Source of the DNA: Timonella sp031979385
GTDB taxonomy: Bacteria > Actinomycetota > Actinomycetes > Actinomycetales > Cellulomonadaceae
Assembly: GCA_031979385.1 (NCBI GenBank)
Contig: DALZEF010000003.1
Location: 1-64,000, forward strand
Length of the DNA stretch: 64,000 nucleotides
Direction: 5' to 3'
Positions within the stretch are counted from its first letter, which is position 1; each line of letters begins with the position of its first letter. A model generated the notes under the pieces. That model searched no databases and was not told the DNA's origin. It saw only the letters and a list, made by a program, of their open reading frames with translations. Below are positions 8,799 to 17,938 of the stretch, in pieces. The position numbers were made by a program, and so were the translations under genes.

Positions 8799-9101
8799 TC
8801 AGCCGACGATTGCGAGAACGTCGCGAGCCGAGAGAATTAGGTATTCCTCGCCTGCGTACTTAACCTCGGTGCCACCGTACTTGGAGTAGATGACCTTGTC
8901 GCCGACAGCAACATCGACTGGCACGCGGTTACCGTTGTCGTCAACACGACCCGGACCCACAGCGATTACTTCACCTTCCTGAGGCTTTTCCTTGGCGGTG
9001 TCTGGAAGGACCAGACCCGAAGGAGTAGTGGTTTCAGCCACGATCGCCTTGACAACGATGCGGTCTTCAAGCGGCTTGATGGAAACCGACACGCGGACCA
9101 C
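8799..9101 (-). CDS. groES: co-chaperonin GroES (Hsp10)
   Basis: 100 residues: VSIKPLEDRIVVKAIVAETT at the start, the mobile loop TTPSGLVLPDTAKEKPQEGEVIAVGPG and KYGGTEVKYAGEEYLILSARDVLAI at the end, as in all GroES. It forms the heptameric lid of GroEL in the cytoplasm. No groEL follows; a terminator lies 20 bases behind the stop. A CIRCE operator 111 bases upstream points to HrcA control. A few codons upstream of VSIK (MVR) could be an annotation choice; the ATG at 9101 fits. Confidence 0.96.
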   Translation of the reverse strand: MVRVSVSIKPLEDRIVVKAIVAETTTPSGLVLPDTAKEKPQEGEVIAVGPGRVDDNGNRVPVDVAVGDKVIYSKYGGTEVKYAGEEYLILSARDVLAIVG

Positions 9102-9211
9102 CCTTTCGCGATGAGTTGGTATGAGTTCAAGGTGTCCATCTGATCTGTCCAGGCCGTCGTCGCGGTGTCGACCAGGCGATCAAATGTTCCATCACTAATG
9201 TAGAACCGGCA

Positions 9212-9238
9212 TTAGCACTCGGTCAAGGCGAGTGCCAA
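9212..9238. promoter_or_regulatory. CIRCE operator (HrcA site) of groES
   Basis: TTAGCACTC, nine bases, then GAGTGCCAA: the CIRCE consensus TTAGCACTC-N9-GAGTGCTAA with one mismatch in the right arm. It is placed upstream of groES in the divergent gap. Confidence 0.9.
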
Positions 9239-9333
9239 TTGTTTCGGGAAACTGCCTGCCATTCCGCTGACAGCGCACAGATCCTTGTTCCAGTTCGACC
9301 TGTGAGTACGCACGGGCCACTCCCCTCTCCATA

Positions 9334-9366
9334 TTGGCGACGAGTTGGCGACGAGTTGGTGACGGA
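9334..9366 (+). repeat. tandem triplet of an 11-bp motif
   Basis: Two perfect copies of TTGGCGACGAG followed by a degenerate third (TTGGTGACGGA). The same 11-mer occurs singly in other spacers (for example 37564-37574). Confidence 0.7.
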
Positions 9367-9486
9367 CCAGCATCGGCCTGCGCCGAGCCTGCCACGCAGG
9401 CGAGGCAGGGCTGGAAGGTGAGTACTCGTCGGCAAGCAAAAAACGCGCCAAGCAGCAGCGACCGCACTCGCAAGCCCGCCAATAAC

Positions 9487-9545
9487 TTGAGAGTGACCAC
9501 AAGCGCACTCTCACACACAGCGAGTACGGGATCGGTCACTCTCAA
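9487..9545. repeat. 59-bp palindromic element, copy 1
   Basis: Outer arms TTGAGAGTGACC / GGTCACTCTCAA with an interior that shares CACTCTCA and GAGTAC with the copy at 49410 (same length). It sits in the divergent gap between groES and the methyltransferase gene, where no transcript should end. Confidence 0.65.
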
Positions 9546-9630
9546 AGGGCAGGATGAGCACATCTGAGTAGGAGTGGCACCGAAAGAAACCAATCCATCG
9601 CTACCCACACCAGCGTGAAACAATGGCAGG

Positions 9631-10851
9631 ATGGACCTCGCACTACTCGAACAACTCACCTCTGACACCGGTCGCACACTCTTCGCGGACATCGCCACCC
9701 GGCAGGGCGAGGACCCCCTCCGCATCAGCGCCGGGCTACGCAAGGCAGGCTATGAACCAGAGCTGATCGCAGCGGCACTGACCCAGACCCGATTGCGGAC
9801 CAAGGCGCATGCGAAGCTTGGTGACTTCGCCGAACGCATGTTCTTCACCGCCAACGGAGTCGAGCAGGCGACACGGTTGAGCGTCGCCGCACATCATGCC
9901 CAACGTTTCCTCGGCGCGGGAATCACCAAGGTTGCGGACCTGACCAGTGGTATTGGCGCCGACTCCATGGCGTTCGCCGCGCTCGGCCTCGATGTGCTCG
10001 CAACGGACATCGATCCTCTCACCGCGGCTATGGCAGCGGAAAACCTACGCCCCTTTCCTAACGCATCCGTACGGACCGCGGACGGACTCGCAACAGATTT
10101 TGAGGCCGAGGGTATCGACGGCATCTACGCTGACCCTGCGCGTAGAGATGGAACCGGACGCAGGGTGTGGACCCCTGAGAGTTTCCTACCGCCGCTCGAC
10201 GCGGTGTGGAGCCTACGTTCACGTGTGGCGGGTGTTGGCCTCAAACTCGGCCCCGGCATTGCGCACGCGGACATCCCAAATGGATGCGAGACCCAATGGG
10301 TTTCGATTGACGGAGATGTCGTTGAGGCAGGGTTATGGTTCGGTAGCGTGGCCCGAAGGGAAGGCTTCGGCGCTCTCGTATTGACGACGACCCCCAGCGG
10401 ACTTCGGGCCTCAGAGTTCACAGGAGATGGGCTCGACGGCACGGTACACGCCATCGACGCAGCGTCGGAACTGCTCGAATACCTACACGAACCCGACGGC
10501 GCGGTTATCCGGGCAGGGCTCGTGGCTCATCTCGCCAACGAGTTGGACGGCGCACTGATTGACCCGAGCATCGCGTACTTCACCAGCGACACACCCGTGT
10601 ACGCGGATGGAAGCTCCCTCAGCCAGGCCTACCGGATAGTTGAGGCCATTCCATATAACGTCAAAACCCTTCGTGCTTACCTCAAAGACCGTAAAGTTGG
10701 CAGAGTCACGATCAAGAAACGCGGCATTAGCGTCACCCCCGAGCAACTGCGTCCGCAACTCGCGCTCAAGGGTGAGAACGAAGCCACGATCATCTTGACA
10801 CGTGTCAACGACAAGAAAACGGCAATCATCGTGGACCCGCTCCAGCCATGA
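9631..10851 (+). CDS. class I SAM-dependent methyltransferase with THUMP-like C-terminus
   Basis: 406 residues. The middle has methyltransferase motif I, VADLTSGIGADSMAFAALG, then the acidic ribose contact ATDIDPLTAAMAAEN, and a catalytic-type loop IYADPARRD. The last ~80 residues (PYNVKTLRAYLKDRKVGRVT to the end) correspond to the THUMP-like domain found in actinobacterial proteins of this size. An RNA or other macromolecular substrate is likely from the domain but not established. The gene is followed after 105 bases by the YbdK-like ligase gene. Confidence 0.85.
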   Translation: MDLALLEQLTSDTGRTLFADIATRQGEDPLRISAGLRKAGYEPELIAAALTQTRLRTKAHAKLGDFAERMFFTANGVEQATRLSVAAHHAQRFLGAGITKVADLTSGIGADSMAFAALGLDVLATDIDPLTAAMAAENLRPFPNASVRTADGLATDFEAEGIDGIYADPARRDGTGRRVWTPESFLPPLDAVWSLRSRVAGVGLKLGPGIAHADIPNGCETQWVSIDGDVVEAGLWFGSVARREGFGALVLTTTPSGLRASEFTGDGLDGTVHAIDAASELLEYLHEPDGAVIRAGLVAHLANELDGALIDPSIAYFTSDTPVYADGSSLSQAYRIVEAIPYNVKTLRAYLKDRKVGRVTIKKRGISVTPEQLRPQLALKGENEATIILTRVNDKKTAIIVDPLQP

Positions 10852-10956
10852 CAGGAGAATTCCACGCTCGGGGTTCAGTTCCTCCCGGACCAGCCTGAAC
10901 CCCACGCGGCCCGCGCAATCGCAGTTCACACGCACCAACCACAGGAAGGCGAGGAC

Positions 10957-12096
10957 ATGGCCACCCCCATCCCGTTCTCATCATCTCAGCGCTCCACCCT
11001 CGGTGTGGAGTGGGAACTCGCCCTCGTTGACAAGGACTCAGGCGACCTACGGCAGGTTGCTCAGACGATCCTGGATGCGTTGTCCCCAGACGGCTCGCAA
11101 CACCCACACGTGCGGCAAGAACTGCTGCTCAACACCGTCGAGATCGTGACAGGAGTGTGCAACACCGTGGCCGAGGCGGGCGAAGACCTGCAACGATCAA
11201 TTGAACTTCTGCACACCCTTGCCGATCCCCTACGAGTTGAATTGATGTGTGCGGGCACCCACCCGTTTGCACGCTGGAACAACCAGAAGGTCACGGACAA
11301 GGAACGCTACGCGACCCTCATCGACCGGACCCAGTGGTGGGGCCGGCAGATGCTGATCTACGGCATCCACGTGCACGTTGGCGTTGAGGACCGGAACAAG
11401 GTTCTACCCATTTCACGTGCGCTGCTCAGTTATCTCGGACACATCCAATCGCTGTCAGCGTCCTCCCCGTTCTGGGGCGGCAAGGACACCGCCTACGCCT
11501 CAAACCGTGCACTCATGTTCCAGCAACTTCCGACGGCAGGTCTCCCCACCAATTTTGATGAGTGGTCGCAGCTCGAACAGTATGTCGATGACATGGTCAA
11601 GGTCGGCGTGATTGATGAGTTCAATGAGATCCGCTGGGATGTCCGCCCATCACCGCACTACGGCACAATTGAGGCGCGCATCGCAGACGGGGCATCCAAC
11701 CTGACCGAGGTGCTCGCGCTCGCAGCACTCACACAGTGCCTCGTCGAACACTTCTCCACGCTGCTCGATGAGGGCAAGCCACTCCCGCGTATGCAGCCGT
11801 GGTTCGTTCAAGAGAACAAGTGGCGGTCCGCGCGTTACGGCATGGACGCAATTTTGATTCTCGACGAGTCTGGTCGCGAAGACCTAGTCAGTGACGATCT
11901 GCTTCGGTTGCTTCGGGAGTTGGAGCCCACCGCTGCGCGGTTGGGCTGTGAAACGGAACTCGACTACGTGAGGGTGATCCTGCGTAAGGGCGCCTCTTAC
12001 CAGCGCCAACGCGCCGTCGCTCGGCGCAACGGTGGCGATCTAGGTCAAGTTGTCTCCCACCTGGTCAAGGAGTTCCGCGAAGGTAAGCCGCTCTAG
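10957..12096 (+). CDS. glutamate-cysteine ligase, GCS2/YbdK type
   Basis: 379 residues of the carboxylate-amine ligase family: LGVEWELALVDKDSGDL near the start (Glu/metal binding), HVRQELLLNTVEIVTGVC, CAGTHPFARW, YGIHVHVGVED and ASSPFWGGKDT, all conserved in YbdK/EgtA-like enzymes. These join L-glutamate to an amine such as cysteine using ATP. In actinobacteria they contribute to gamma-glutamylcysteine or remain of unknown physiological substrate. Start is ATG with AGGAAGGCGAGG upstream. Confidence 0.88.
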   Translation: MATPIPFSSSQRSTLGVEWELALVDKDSGDLRQVAQTILDALSPDGSQHPHVRQELLLNTVEIVTGVCNTVAEAGEDLQRSIELLHTLADPLRVELMCAGTHPFARWNNQKVTDKERYATLIDRTQWWGRQMLIYGIHVHVGVEDRNKVLPISRALLSYLGHIQSLSASSPFWGGKDTAYASNRALMFQQLPTAGLPTNFDEWSQLEQYVDDMVKVGVIDEFNEIRWDVRPSPHYGTIEARIADGASNLTEVLALAALTQCLVEHFSTLLDEGKPLPRMQPWFVQENKWRSARYGMDAILILDESGREDLVSDDLLRLLRELEPTAARLGCETELDYVRVILRKGASYQRQRAVARRNGGDLGQVVSHLVKEFREGKPL

Positions 12097-12185
12097 CGAA
12101 TCGCCTCAGCGGCGCGTAAGGAGGTATGCCGCAGGCTTACCCCGGCAAAGGTGCCCGCCCACTGACGTAAGGAAGGCCGCAGGAC

Positions 12186-13508
12186 ATGAGGAATCGTCGG
12201 AAAGCAGCAGCAATAGTTTTGTGCACCCTGCTCGCCGTGTCTGCCTGCACGTCACCACCTGCGAGCCTGCCCACTCCTGCTGCATCAAACGCCGCCTCGG
12301 ACCTACCGGTCATCAACACGTCCATCAGTCACGAGGTACCGACGACGCTAGAGGACGTACAACTGTTTGGGCGTGCACTCAGCGAATTCAACACGACAGT
12401 CGTGCCGGTATCGGGCTTCAAGAAGGTCCAGCCCGATGACCCACGCATCATTAGCGAACCCATCCCAGAGGATTACTGGAACAACTGCGAGTCGGTGTTC
12501 CGTCCTTTCGATGATGCTTCCGAGTTCGCCCTGTTCTATAACGGAGGCGAATGCTCCGAGGCTCCCGGTGTCCCCGGCGTTCAGCGGAACGGCGAATTCA
12601 CCCCGTTTACCGGCGGCGATCCCGGTATCGACGCACACGGCAACCTGCTCACCGCACACGCGATAACCCACTCCGCTGATGGCGTGTTGTGGACTACGCT
12701 AAATCGGGACGACTGGCGCGGAGTAGAACTCATGTACGGAGATCTACAAACGCTTGAAGCCTCGCAGGTGATCGACTACAAAACGCTCCGCGATAGCTTG
12801 CAAGGCACCTACCTTCTTCGCTCAGACGGCGTGCTCGGGGCACAGATCCACGGTGAACGCGTAATTCTTGAAATGTTCCTGACAGATCACTCCGAACGCA
12901 ATCCCGAAGGATCGTTTCTTCCCTACGGGCTGGTATCTATAAACATAGACGGCAACGACCAGCAGGTTGAGATAACGCGGGTATCACCGCAATCCTGGGT
13001 CCGCAGCACCCCACACTCCCAGCTACTTGTTGACCGTGTGGAAGATGGCAAACGGGTTCTCTTAGAACGTACCGGTATTGGTGAGTTCACGGAGGTGTTT
13101 TCCATCCCGATGGACTCACCCCAAGCGCCACCTCAAGACATTACGTCGAGATGGGCTGGCATACTCGATAACCAACTTATCGTTGCCGTCGGCGACTACC
13201 TTCTTATCGCACAGGGACAGCAATCAACGGTCACGATAGTTGACCTTGGCACGCCACCTCGTGGAGAAATCTCCGGCGTCGTGAACGTTGCTATCTCGGA
13301 TTCGCACATTGCTTGGCAGTACCGGTTGTACGCCCAGGGGTTATCGGGGATATACGCACTCAACCGCGAAACGTTGACGGGCAATATGACCGTTTTGGAG
13401 GAAGAAGTTAACATGGTGACGATCGAAGGCGACACACTGTCATTCAACCAAATCACGTATGGCTTCGACACCTTTGTTGGTGTTGATATCAAGCTCCCAC
13501 TTCCCTAG
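12186..13508 (+). CDS. lipoprotein, tandem family member 1
   Basis: 440 residues. Signal peptide MRNRRKAAAIVLCTLLAVSAC with lipobox VSAC, then a Pro/Ser/Ala linker. The mature part shares with its three downstream neighbours: an entry block VPTTLEDVQLFGRALSEFNT then VVPVSGFKK, a Cys pair about 30 residues apart (NNCES... GGECSE) followed by PGVQRNGEFTPFTG, repeated strand-turn segments of beta-propeller character, a late block SGIYALNRETLTGNMTV and the C-terminal ending PLP. I do not recognise the family. It is presumably an extracytoplasmic surface protein. Closest relative is member 2 (440 against 441 residues, shared DPRI and VVP blocks). Confidence 0.85.
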   Translation: MRNRRKAAAIVLCTLLAVSACTSPPASLPTPAASNAASDLPVINTSISHEVPTTLEDVQLFGRALSEFNTTVVPVSGFKKVQPDDPRIISEPIPEDYWNNCESVFRPFDDASEFALFYNGGECSEAPGVPGVQRNGEFTPFTGGDPGIDAHGNLLTAHAITHSADGVLWTTLNRDDWRGVELMYGDLQTLEASQVIDYKTLRDSLQGTYLLRSDGVLGAQIHGERVILEMFLTDHSERNPEGSFLPYGLVSINIDGNDQQVEITRVSPQSWVRSTPHSQLLVDRVEDGKRVLLERTGIGEFTEVFSIPMDSPQAPPQDITSRWAGILDNQLIVAVGDYLLIAQGQQSTVTIVDLGTPPRGEISGVVNVAISDSHIAWQYRLYAQGLSGIYALNRETLTGNMTVLEEEVNMVTIEGDTLSFNQITYGFDTFVGVDIKLPLP

Positions 13509-13535
13509 CTTTCAACCTCGCTTTCAAGGGCGGCT

Positions 13536-14861
13536 ATGAGGAAACTAGTCATCGCGGCAACTGTTGCAACTCTGCTGCTTACACCCGCTGCGTGTACGGC
13601 CAGCACCCCTCCACCCCTACCAGCCCCAAGCATCACGCCGTCCACATTGCCGCCGGTGTCCAACGCGTCAATCATCCACGATGTTCCTACCGCCCTACGC
13701 AACGCACAGTTCTTCGACCGTCCCATAAGTGACTTCGACATCACCGTCGTTCCATCAGCCACCTTCGAGAAAATCCGGCCAAGCGACCCACGAATAACAA
13801 GCACGGAACGCCACATCGACCGCTATCCTTGGTGCAGCAACTCGGACGTAGAACCGATCGGCCAAGACACACACTTTGCCCTGCACACCCATGGAGGCAC
13901 CTGCAACTTCGATACACCGCATACGCCTGTAGCCGGGATACTCAACGGTAACGTATTCACTCCGTTCGCCGGGTACCGTCCCGATCCGATAGAAACGTCA
14001 CAGTATTCGATCGGTCTGACTCCTCTGAGCTACACCGACGATGGTGTCGTCCTGGTCTATTCCGAGGTTTCCAAGGACCGACTGCTCCACACCGATGTCG
14101 TGTACGCGCGTGCAGACACCATGACGATGCACAAGGTAGTGAGCCTCGCTGATCTTGAGGACATCGACTCCGAAAACTACTACATTCACCCCACCATGAG
14201 CTTTGGCGCATGGGTGAACGCTGACACGCTGTTCCTCTCCATGTTCATGACTACTCGCACCGAGAATACCCAGTACGGCCTGGGAATCATCTCAATCGAC
14301 CTCAACGGAAGTAATCCACGGGTCGAACTCTTCAACGCAACAACTCAACGCTGGACTCAACACGATGAACCGCTGTTTAGCACGCTAGAAGACGGTCACA
14401 TGGCTCTCCTACGCCGAACCAACGGCGGCCGATACGAGCCTGTCTACACCAACACTACTGAATCCTCCTCATACCTGCCCCAGCGGGTCGACAACAACTG
14501 GGCAGGCATGATGAACGGACAACTCCTCATCGCGGTCGATGCCGGGCTCATTCTCGCTGACGAGCAAGCGCAGACAATCACCATCATCGAGATGAATCCC
14601 GTTCCGGGGACCGAATCAGGACATTACCTCCCTGACCCTCAGTTCACCGATACGCACCTGCTGTGGCTCTACGTCCCATACAACTCGCAGTATTCCGGGG
14701 TTTATGCGCTCAACCATGAAACTTTAGCTGGCGTCATGACACTTGTTGATGGACAGCCAGGCGATCTCAGAGTGGCTTCCGACAATTTCACTGTTGACCT
14801 GTATAGATTCGTGTATGAGGTTGGCGAGAAGTACCTCGAAACCCACATCCCCCTCCCATAA
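13536..14861 (+). CDS. lipoprotein, tandem family member 2
   Basis: 441 residues, 27 bases after member 1 and probably in one operon. Lipobox TPAAC (Cys 20 region), Pro-rich linker, then VPTALRNAQFFDRPISDFDI followed by TVVPSATFEKIRPSDPRI, the Cys pair (WCSNS... GGTCNF) with AGILNGNVFTPFAGY, SGVYALNHETLAGVMTL and the ending THIPLP. It has many NWAG/LIA strand segments consistent with an all-beta, propeller-like fold, which is an inference from pattern only. Unknown ligand. The pairing of Cys suggests a disulfide formed outside the cell. Confidence 0.85.
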   Translation: MRKLVIAATVATLLLTPAACTASTPPPLPAPSITPSTLPPVSNASIIHDVPTALRNAQFFDRPISDFDITVVPSATFEKIRPSDPRITSTERHIDRYPWCSNSDVEPIGQDTHFALHTHGGTCNFDTPHTPVAGILNGNVFTPFAGYRPDPIETSQYSIGLTPLSYTDDGVVLVYSEVSKDRLLHTDVVYARADTMTMHKVVSLADLEDIDSENYYIHPTMSFGAWVNADTLFLSMFMTTRTENTQYGLGIISIDLNGSNPRVELFNATTQRWTQHDEPLFSTLEDGHMALLRRTNGGRYEPVYTNTTESSSYLPQRVDNNWAGMMNGQLLIAVDAGLILADEQAQTITIIEMNPVPGTESGHYLPDPQFTDTHLLWLYVPYNSQYSGVYALNHETLAGVMTLVDGQPGDLRVASDNFTVDLYRFVYEVGEKYLETHIPLP

Positions 14862-14888
14862 CGGAGGGATGCGTAAGGGAGATATGCG

Positions 14889-16301
14889 ATGAAGCAAACG
14901 GTCGTATGTGCAGTAGTCCTTGCATCTGTCTTCCTGGCCGCCGGTTGCGCTCCGCCCGCTGCCTCACCCAACCAGCCCAACCCCGCTGTCCCCAGTTCCA
15001 CACCGGTACCAACCCGTTCACCTGAGAACGCCATCTACGGAAATGAACTGCCCCGCGAGTTGCAGGACTTCACGTTCTTTGGAGAACCTACGTCCAACTA
15101 CACCGTCACCATGGTTACACCGCGGCGATTCGAACGCTTCGTTTCCTTCGATTCCACTCTGAGCGCACCAGAACCATACCGCGAAGAATCCGCGTACGAG
15201 TCTGAACATGTCGAGTACCCGAGCGAATGCCAAGGCGGATCCGTATACCGCCTCGTGAGGGAACTCGACTTCGCGGTGGCAGTCGAAGGCCCCAACTGCG
15301 CGGGAGCGGGCAGCGGAACAACGATTCCCGGGATACTACGAAACAACCTGTTCACCCCGTTGACCGGATACGAGGAGTACATCGACACTTCAAAAGACTG
15401 GGACGTAGTTACGGTTACTGCCGAGGAACACACAGTTGTTTGGTACCTGACTCCCATCGATGAGAGCGCCGATGCGGTTTGGTTCCTGTTCTCAACCGAC
15501 CTGCAGACCCTCACAACTAGCTACCTTGGCAACAACAGCGACCCCATATTTGAACAGAGTTCCGATCCTGCTTATGTCTTCCCACCATATTCTGGGACTA
15601 TCGCTGACGGGCGATTCGTGTTCACGTTGTTCACCATGCCGCAAGACACGGATCTGCGCTGGGCGTACATGGGTACATCTGGCGGATATGCCGAAGCCGG
15701 TGACGCTATCACCGAAGCACTCGTCTCGATCCGGCTCGACGGAACTGATGCACGCAAGGAACTCGACCCGATCCTCTTCTTCGACCCCTACAACAACCCG
15801 CAGAAACCCCTCATCGTCGCTGCGGGGAAAGATACCTATGCCCTACTCCAACGAACAGGCACCGGCGCATTCACAGAGATCTGCTCATTCGGATGGAACA
15901 CCGAACATCGGCCATACCCTACCGAAATCGCCTACTGGAGCGAATACGATAACGGAAGGATCGTGCTCCTCACCGGAAAATACATCGTTGTGGCGCAAGA
16001 AGCCGACCGGACCCTAACTATCGTCGACAGTGGTATCAATGTCAGCAACGGAATCACCGGTTACCACCACGAGCCGTTAGTCTTGGGAGACCATCTCGTG
16101 TGGGCGTACTACCACTGGGATAACGAGGTGACCGGCATTTACGCACTCAACCGCACCAACTACCGAGGCGTCATGACCCTCGTCAACGACATACCGGGCT
16201 CTTCAGCACTAGAAAACGGCTCACTTCGCATCCAGTTCCCCACCGACGAGGACCAAAACGGGAACCCGTTATATCGCCAGGGCTACATACCTCTCCCCTA
16301 G
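14889..16301 (+). CDS. lipoprotein, tandem family member 3
   Basis: 470 residues. Lipobox AAGC, Pro/Thr linker, then LPRELQDFTFFGEPTSNYTV, Cys pair (SECQGG... GPNCAG), IPGILRNNLFTPLTGYEEY, the long middle with ALVSIRLDGTDARKELDP, TGIYALNRTNYRGVMTLVND and the ending YIPLP. AAGGGAGAT precedes the ATG. It is more like member 4 than members 1 and 2 (length, LP..L..(F/Y)TFFG block, (V/L)(V/F)SIRLDGT/SIKLDGT), suggesting two duplication rounds. Confidence 0.85.
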   Translation: MKQTVVCAVVLASVFLAAGCAPPAASPNQPNPAVPSSTPVPTRSPENAIYGNELPRELQDFTFFGEPTSNYTVTMVTPRRFERFVSFDSTLSAPEPYREESAYESEHVEYPSECQGGSVYRLVRELDFAVAVEGPNCAGAGSGTTIPGILRNNLFTPLTGYEEYIDTSKDWDVVTVTAEEHTVVWYLTPIDESADAVWFLFSTDLQTLTTSYLGNNSDPIFEQSSDPAYVFPPYSGTIADGRFVFTLFTMPQDTDLRWAYMGTSGGYAEAGDAITEALVSIRLDGTDARKELDPILFFDPYNNPQKPLIVAAGKDTYALLQRTGTGAFTEICSFGWNTEHRPYPTEIAYWSEYDNGRIVLLTGKYIVVAQEADRTLTIVDSGINVSNGITGYHHEPLVLGDHLVWAYYHWDNEVTGIYALNRTNYRGVMTLVNDIPGSSALENGSLRIQFPTDEDQNGNPLYRQGYIPLP

Positions 16302-16333
16302 TCCAGCACCACCATTCACCGAGGAAGTCACCA

Positions 16334-17749
16334 ATGAAGCAAGTACGCACACTAACACCCGTGGTGTTCAGTGCGCTATTGATCGGCGTGCTTGGTTCTT
16401 GCGTGGCAAACCCACCAGTGGCTCCGCTCACGCAATCTCCTACGCAAAGCTCCGTTTCCTCACCGCACGGCACTCCCCCAGAAGACGCTGTAGTCGGCGA
16501 CCACTTACCCAAGGATCTGCTCGGGTACACATTTTTTGGCAAGCCCGCGGCCGACTATAAAGTCACCGAAGTATCAACCAGAGGATTTGAAAAGGTACGC
16601 AACCTTGACAGGTTCCCCAACGAGTTCATCTCTTGGCAAGAACTCCACGGAGAGAGCTTTTGGAGTCAAGTAGGAAACGACTGCACGGGTGGGCGCCAGT
16701 ATCGGCCGTTCCGAAACGCCGTGTTTGCAGTCCAGCAAAACGAAGCCGCCTGCACTGGCTCCATCGGTGGAACGGACACGCCCGGAGTCCTAGTTGACGA
16801 TGTATTCAAAGAGTTCATCGGCTACAATGCGGCTCTCAATGACACTGACACCCACAGGGTTGATCCCATCGCAGTAACCGATGAACTAGCGGTATGGGTT
16901 ACCTCCCACTACGACACCGAGCAATTAACTGAATGGCTTTTGTTCGCAGGGAACCTCGCAACGCGCGAGACCACTGTTTTACTCAAGAGCACCGATCCGT
17001 TACCCGAGGGTGGGAACACCGGGCCAAGCTACGAACCATACAGGATCTTTATGTCAGGCGAGCGAGTGTACTTCGTTACATCCACACAGTACTCAGCCGA
17101 CGATTTGAACTGGCAAAACGACTCCTTAGCAACTGAAGAAGGCAGTCTTGTGGATGTCTTGTTCTCCATCAAGCTGGATGGAACCGAGCTGCGCAAAGAC
17201 ATAGATCCCGTGATCGACATAAGTAACAACGCAGGAACTCTCTTACTCACAGCAGACACGACCCGGTACACCGCTGTGGCACCGAAAGCGGATAGGAAAT
17301 TTGAGGAAGTATTCTCCGTGGAGTGGCAGAGCGACTACATGCCGCACTATGAAGCTCTCATCGGGTCGCCACACTTACAAGGATCAACGCTCACGATTTC
17401 AGCGGGCCCAAACCTTGTCATCGCCCGGAAAGGGTCCGATACGCTCACGGTTGTGAGTGACGCAGCGAGCCCCGGCAACAGTGAAGGTAACTACTACCTG
17501 CCTGTCCATGTGTTAGGCGATCACGTCATGTGGGTGCACAGCCGTTTTGATGCGTATGCGACCGAATACACCAGCACGATGGGTATCTACGTTTTGAATC
17601 TGACAACCCACAAGGGTCTTATGACCGTTGCAGAGGACACCGAAGCGCGCCTCAGCGAGGACAGTAAGTGCGTAGAACTGATTAGAAGTACGGATGATGT
17701 ACCTGGCACGTCTAATGAGTTGCAGAGGTTTTTTATCCCGTTGCCCTAG
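16334..17749 (+). CDS. lipoprotein, tandem family member 4
   Basis: 471 residues, 32 bases after member 3. Lipobox LGSC, Pro/Ser linker, LPKDLLGYTFFGKPAADYKV then FEKV, Cys pair (NDCTGG... AACTGS), TPGVLVDDVFKEFIGY, VDVLFSIKLDGTELRKDIDP, MGIYVLNLTTHKGLMTVAED and the ending FIPLP. GAGGAAG precedes the ATG. It is the last gene of the array; the next gene (bL36B) is convergent 40 bases away. Function unknown. Confidence 0.85.
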   Translation: MKQVRTLTPVVFSALLIGVLGSCVANPPVAPLTQSPTQSSVSSPHGTPPEDAVVGDHLPKDLLGYTFFGKPAADYKVTEVSTRGFEKVRNLDRFPNEFISWQELHGESFWSQVGNDCTGGRQYRPFRNAVFAVQQNEAACTGSIGGTDTPGVLVDDVFKEFIGYNAALNDTDTHRVDPIAVTDELAVWVTSHYDTEQLTEWLLFAGNLATRETTVLLKSTDPLPEGGNTGPSYEPYRIFMSGERVYFVTSTQYSADDLNWQNDSLATEEGSLVDVLFSIKLDGTELRKDIDPVIDISNNAGTLLLTADTTRYTAVAPKADRKFEEVFSVEWQSDYMPHYEALIGSPHLQGSTLTISAGPNLVIARKGSDTLTVVSDAASPGNSEGNYYLPVHVLGDHVMWVHSRFDAYATEYTSTMGIYVLNLTTHKGLMTVAEDTEARLSEDSKCVELIRSTDDVPGTSNELQRFFIPLP

Positions 17750-17789
17750 CGCCAGGCTCACCACACCATTCGGTTTCTTACGTCCAGTA

Positions 17790-17912
17790 TCACCCCTGCC
17801 GTGCCTTGAGTTTCGGGGTCTTCTTGTTGATCACGAACACTCGTCCTCGGCGCCGCACGATTTGTGAGCCGGGCTGATTCTTGAGTGACTTAAGTGAGTT
17901 TCGTACCTTCAT
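17790..17912 (-). CDS. rpmJ: ribosomal protein bL36, zinc-free type B
   Basis: 40 residues: MKVRNSLKSLKNQPGSQIVR then RRGRVFVINKKTPKLKARQG. This is the YkgO-like bL36 without the CxxC...C...H zinc site. The zinc-binding bL36 is at 54338. AGGAAG precedes the ATG. It stands last in the minus-strand half of the zinc-starvation cluster, 26 bases after the CobW-like gene. Confidence 0.92.
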   Translation of the reverse strand: MKVRNSLKSLKNQPGSQIVRRRGRVFVINKKTPKLKARQG

Positions 17913-17938
17913 GGGTGTTCTTCCTGTTCATTCGGTTC

